From contig NW_001798961.1 of assembly GCF_000165425.1 (NCBI RefSeq), forward strand, positions 124,001 through 188,000: a DNA stretch of 64,000 nucleotides, written 5' to 3'. The notes beneath the pieces were generated by a model. It ran no database searches. It was given only the letters and a program-made list of their open reading frames with translations, and was not told the origin of the DNA. The first letter of the stretch is position 1. Each line of letters opens with the position of its first letter. Shown here piece after piece: positions 60,784-64,000 of this stretch. A program made the translations under genes and the position numbers. The DNA is from Paramecium tetraurelia. Lineage: Eukaryota > Ciliophora > Oligohymenophorea > Peniculida > Parameciidae.

Positions 60784-62079
60784 TCAACGATTAATACAAC
60801 CAAGAGAAATAAGGATTCTTCTGAAGAAAGTCTGTTCTGGCTGCTCGTTTAAGGGCTAAGTTTGGTGGAACACAAAATGCTGAGATCTGTTTTTCATCTC
60901 TTCCCATTCCTTGCTGTTGGTTTTCCTTTCAGAAACAAATGTTGGACAAGATTTTATAGGAGAATGACTAAATTCGTCCATCAGCACAGAGATGCTTTTG
61001 GAATTTAACTGATCGTTGCGAGACTAATACTTTGACTTCGATGACATCCATTTATGATTGAGAATACCTTAAATAGAAGGTCTATTAAATGGATTCGCTT
61101 GCAGAATCATGGCAATCAATGCTTTGCAGTCTTCACTCACGAACTCCTCGTACTTCAACTGCTACCCTGACAGAATGGCTACACACTTTTCCTAATCATT
61201 TCTTCCTGTAAAAGGAGGCTTACCTTGAACCATCTCATACAACAATACGCCCAAACACCAGATGTCCAATTTGAAATTGGTACTCTGAGACTTGATCATC
61301 TCTGGTGCCATGTACTCGATGGTTCCACAAAAGGCCTTCTTTAGATTATCCATTTCAGTGGACCACCCAAAATCGCATATCTTTATATTCCCCTTCGCAT
61401 CCAGCAAAAGATTCTCTGGCTATATAGATATGACCCATAATTCAACCTTTATGTCCCGGTGGATTATCTTCATCTTGTGTAAGTACTCTATTCCTAAACA
61501 AGTCTGATAGAGATAATGAAAGGCTTCCTCCTCCGAAAGTCGACGCTCCTTTTTGATCTTTTTAAATAGAGAACCTCCTTCCGCATACTCCAAAATGAGA
61601 TAGACATTGGTCTTTTCTTTAAATCATACTCATACCTTGTCTTCGAAATAACTATCCAATTTAATAATATTAGGATGATGCAATTTGCGTTAAATTTTTA
61701 TCTCCCTCTTCAAATTATCCACTGTACAGTACTTAAAGAGTTCTTCCTTCCTCATCTATGACATTGAACATTCAATAATACTGCTTTCATGGCAAATAGA
61801 TTTCCAGTCTTAATCTCCTTAACTAAAGTCACCCAACCAAAAGAGCCTTATCCCAACGTTTGCTGCATTGACTAAAAGTCACTACCTTCAAATGTTTTCA
61901 ATACCTGTGGGTTTTCTTTTGAATTTTGCTTGAAGATGCTTTGCTGCTTGATCCAGGCATATTCGTACTAGTCTTACTCCAAAAACATACCAATTAGAGT
62001 CATGCTTTGAAATCGAGGTGTTCAATTTTAGACTCCGACTTTCGCTTTGACTCTCTATAAATACTGTATTAGAGTTCAT
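60784..62079 (-). CDS. Aurora-like serine/threonine kinase
   Basis: Minus strand, ATG at 62077-62079, stop at 60784-60786. Several introns, including a 27-nt one cutting the catalytic loop (IIHRDIK | PENLLLDAKGN). Kinase motifs: glycine loop LGQGSFGWVTLVKEI, LFAMKA, HRDIKPENLLL, KICDFGWSTEMDN, FCGTIEYMAPEMI, LDIWCLGVLLYEMVQGKPPF and ALIAMILQANPFNRPSI. The DFGWS motif and the APEMI...YEM..GKPPF pattern are typical of Aurora kinases. The usual activation-loop R-x-T is replaced by K-K-A before FCGT, so control by T-loop phosphorylation may differ. A ~80-residue C-terminal extension follows the domain. Expected role: mitotic or ciliary kinase. Confidence 0.85.
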
Positions 62080-62106
62080 TAATATATAAAATATATTTTA
62101 AAAAAC

Positions 62107-62519
62107 TCAAACAACATCTTACGCCTCCACTATTCCCCACAAATTTCGGTTTTTCCAACTAACTCCAAGACCTAACATGCAGTCCCTTATCAACTATTTC
62201 ACATTTGTATCTTGCTCTTAACGCTTTTTCTCAAACTTATTGTTAGCTTTCCCCTTCTTGTTTTAGTCGTACTTACGATCCTACGAACTTACTATGATTT
62301 TAATAAGTAATCCTACTCTCCTAATAGTGATTTTATCAATAATTTTCTTAATTGATTTATACTTTATAGTTGATGTATTTTATGACAAATGTAATTCGCA
62401 AAGAGAACAAACAATCAAACAACATTAATCAATTCAACCTTACTGGTTTGATTAAAACCTCAATTCCATTGTCCAACCTTGATTGAATATCTTCATTTAT
62501 TCAATCTACTTGCTGCTAA
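62107..62519 (-). CDS. Possible small basic protein, 5' end unresolved
   Basis: Minus strand. A frame ending at 62107-62109 reads DRKYDQNKKGKANNKFEKKR, QEQDTNVKQLIRDCMLGLGV and ends GIVEAQDVV, with strongly protein-like, basic composition. Its stop is 28 bp from the next minus-strand start, a normal gap here. Upstream (62240-62520) I could not place a start or introns. It may be the last exon of a small gene. Confidence 0.35.
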
Positions 62520-62879
62520 TTTACAATGGAGTATGAATACCTACACTTTTTTCGTTTTTTTTGATTTATTTAGTAGTAATATAAATTTATACTTATGTTA
62601 TGTTTAAGAATGGTCAATATTTGGTTTTTTTTGTTTCGCATTATATCAGTCTGGCTGATTAAAATAGTTCTAAATATCAACTTGCCGCTGGGTTTCTACT
62701 GAGATATTCTATTTGGAAGGCTCGTATATTTATAAAAAATTAATTAATTTATATTGGAACATTTTTCAATTGTTTTATTCTATTTTGTTATGCTTAAAAA
62801 TATATTATATAATCACTAAATATTCAGGCACTTGATATCGAGGTAATAAATAATTATTATATTTTAATATAGCAAATTA
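62520..62879. other. Intergenic, AT-rich
   Basis: About 360 bp with T-rich runs near 62540-62640. Nothing supportable seen. Confidence 0.5.
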
Positions 62880-63948
62880 TCAAATTATTTAGTTATTGTC
62901 TGATTTCGATGAAAATAATCTACTAATTATCTTCGTTTAGGGAGTTCTTTGCAGAAAATTCTTTGGTTTCTATGAACCTCCAGTTGATTAAAAGGCAAAT
63001 TGCTATTTAGTACTTGCTTGAGGGGATTAGATTTACGGTAACTGATTGAATTGATCGGGCTTATCCATACCAATTATTTTGTATGCTTATTTCATTTGAT
63101 TTTGAGATTCAAGAGAGTCTCTTAGATGCTCTTAAGCAGTTCTTGATTTTCTTGCCACATCATCATTTGGTAGATTGAAACTAATAAATTCATTGACAGG
63201 AGTAATAGTCTATTTCGAGGAATTTGTTCTCAGAGCTGTTTCTTATTGGGATTATTGTCCAATGGAACCATACCCAATTAGTTGATTGTTGTATATTTTC
63301 TTTGTTTAATTAATTCGGGGTAAAAACGCAGTTGAATTAGACTTTTGCATTTATTCACTATTGTATTGAGATTGTCTGCTATCTAACAATGATTTTTGAT
63401 AGGATGGATATTCTGGTTAAATAAAATCTTCATTTTATTTGGTAGGTATGAGTTTTCGAACAGGTTATAAGTCAGCCATACTGATGTTGAATTCGTTGTC
63501 TGAAATTTTGAGAGGCTAGCCAAACTTGATATTGGCGTTTCTTTGGAAGCCAGGGGCCACAGAGTTATTCTGGAGTATATTAATTTATTCATTGTTTGTT
63601 TTGGGCTGGGGTGGCGAGAATGGTTTAACCGAAGGAACTTTATTTAATTTAGGAGGGGAGCTAATTAGAGATTATTTGATACCCAAACTTATGCATGACA
63701 GGAGTGATATGATTATTTTATGCAAACTATTTAGTAGATTTAGCCAGCGTGACTTTTTTCAAAGTTTGAGATGGTCTCTTTTCAATATTTATTTGAGGTT
63801 ACAAATTCTTTTTGCCTTCTGAACTAATCTTGAATGCCTATTCTTTAGGTGATTTGAAGGGCACTCTTTATATTTGTTTTTATTAAAATTTAATGGATTG
63901 TCCCAATGAGCTTAATTGTGGATTAAAAAATTAAGCTGTTTACTTCAT
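62880..63948 (-). CDS. Low-complexity Q/S/N-rich protein, function unknown
   Basis: Minus strand, ATG at 63946-63948, stop at 62880-62882, readable as one frame of about 355 residues (an in-frame intron around 63690-63740, giving SLHKIIISLLSCISLGI, is possible). Starts MKQTAQFFNPQLSSLGQSIK; includes VKPFSPPQPKTNNEQINILQ, ISFNLPNDDVARKSRTAQEH and ends IISRLFSSKSDNNQII. Disordered, basic-to-neutral composition with no recognised domain. Confidence 0.65.
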
Positions 63949-64000
63949 TTCCTATTATAATCGACTATCATCAAATGAAGCTTAATCTTGGTGATTTATC

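Noticed and set aside
1-64000. Germline (micronuclear) DNA with internal eliminated sequences
   Set aside because: Genes read continuously apart from 20-40 nt GT-AG introns; I saw no longer TA-bounded insertions breaking exons. A few unresolved joins could still hide one.
1-64000. Telomeric C4A2/C3A3 repeats, tRNA or rRNA genes, CRISPR arrays, bacterial operons
   Set aside because: None was seen; the gene structure is clearly ciliate nuclear.

Overview
This window looks like macronuclear DNA of a ciliate, most likely Paramecium (aurelia-like). Three things seen directly support this. The DNA is very AT-rich. Long proteins with recognisable domains read through TAA and TAG, which therefore encode Gln, and every confident gene ends at TGA. 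Genes are cut by tiny introns of about 21-36 nt with GT...AG ends, while intergenic gaps are mostly 20-300 bp. I saw no long interruptions of genes of the kind expected in germline DNA, no telomere repeats, no tRNA or rRNA, and no mobile element I could support. All gene models below were read by eye with the ciliate code, so exon joins are approximate unless stated.

Layout. 0-9 kb: a partial minus-strand SLC44-like transporter, an RBR-type E3 ubiquitin ligase with a C-terminal membrane helix, two tandem MORN-repeat paralogues starting MGNCC/MGSCC, a Q-rich coiled-coil protein, and an ER thioredoxin-fold (PDI-like) protein ending in KDDL. 9-24 kb: a PH-ORD oxysterol-binding protein, a polyQ tubulin-tyrosine-ligase-like enzyme, a dual-specificity phosphatase-like protein that has lost its catalytic Cys, coiled-coil/low-complexity proteins, a BAH-PHD chromatin reader and a protein with a B-box-like Cys cluster. 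24-36 kb: a cyclic-nucleotide-gated-type K+ channel, then two TPR genes built from a repeated exon-intron unit of about 125 bp, then two minus-strand genes of unknown function.

36-50 kb: a small gene, a diaphanous-type formin (GBD/FH3-FH1-FH2), an ACSF2-like acyl-CoA synthetase, a TMEM165/GDT1 (UPF0016) transporter, several small genes, a large P-loop GTPase-like protein with a Cys-rich segment, and a multi-span membrane protein. 50-64 kb: a gene-poor stretch with possible decayed coding sequence, a Ser/Thr kinase followed by a coiled-coil gene, a glycogen debranching enzyme of about 1,500 residues, an Aurora-like kinase, and a low-complexity protein at the right edge.

The genes do not form a pathway. 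Several fit ciliate cell structure (tubulin modification, MORN, formin, kinases, K+ channel), and the rest are housekeeping. The most interesting signals are the intron-per-repeat lattices in the two TPR genes, including GC-AG introns in both, and the Ser-for-Cys pseudophosphatase.
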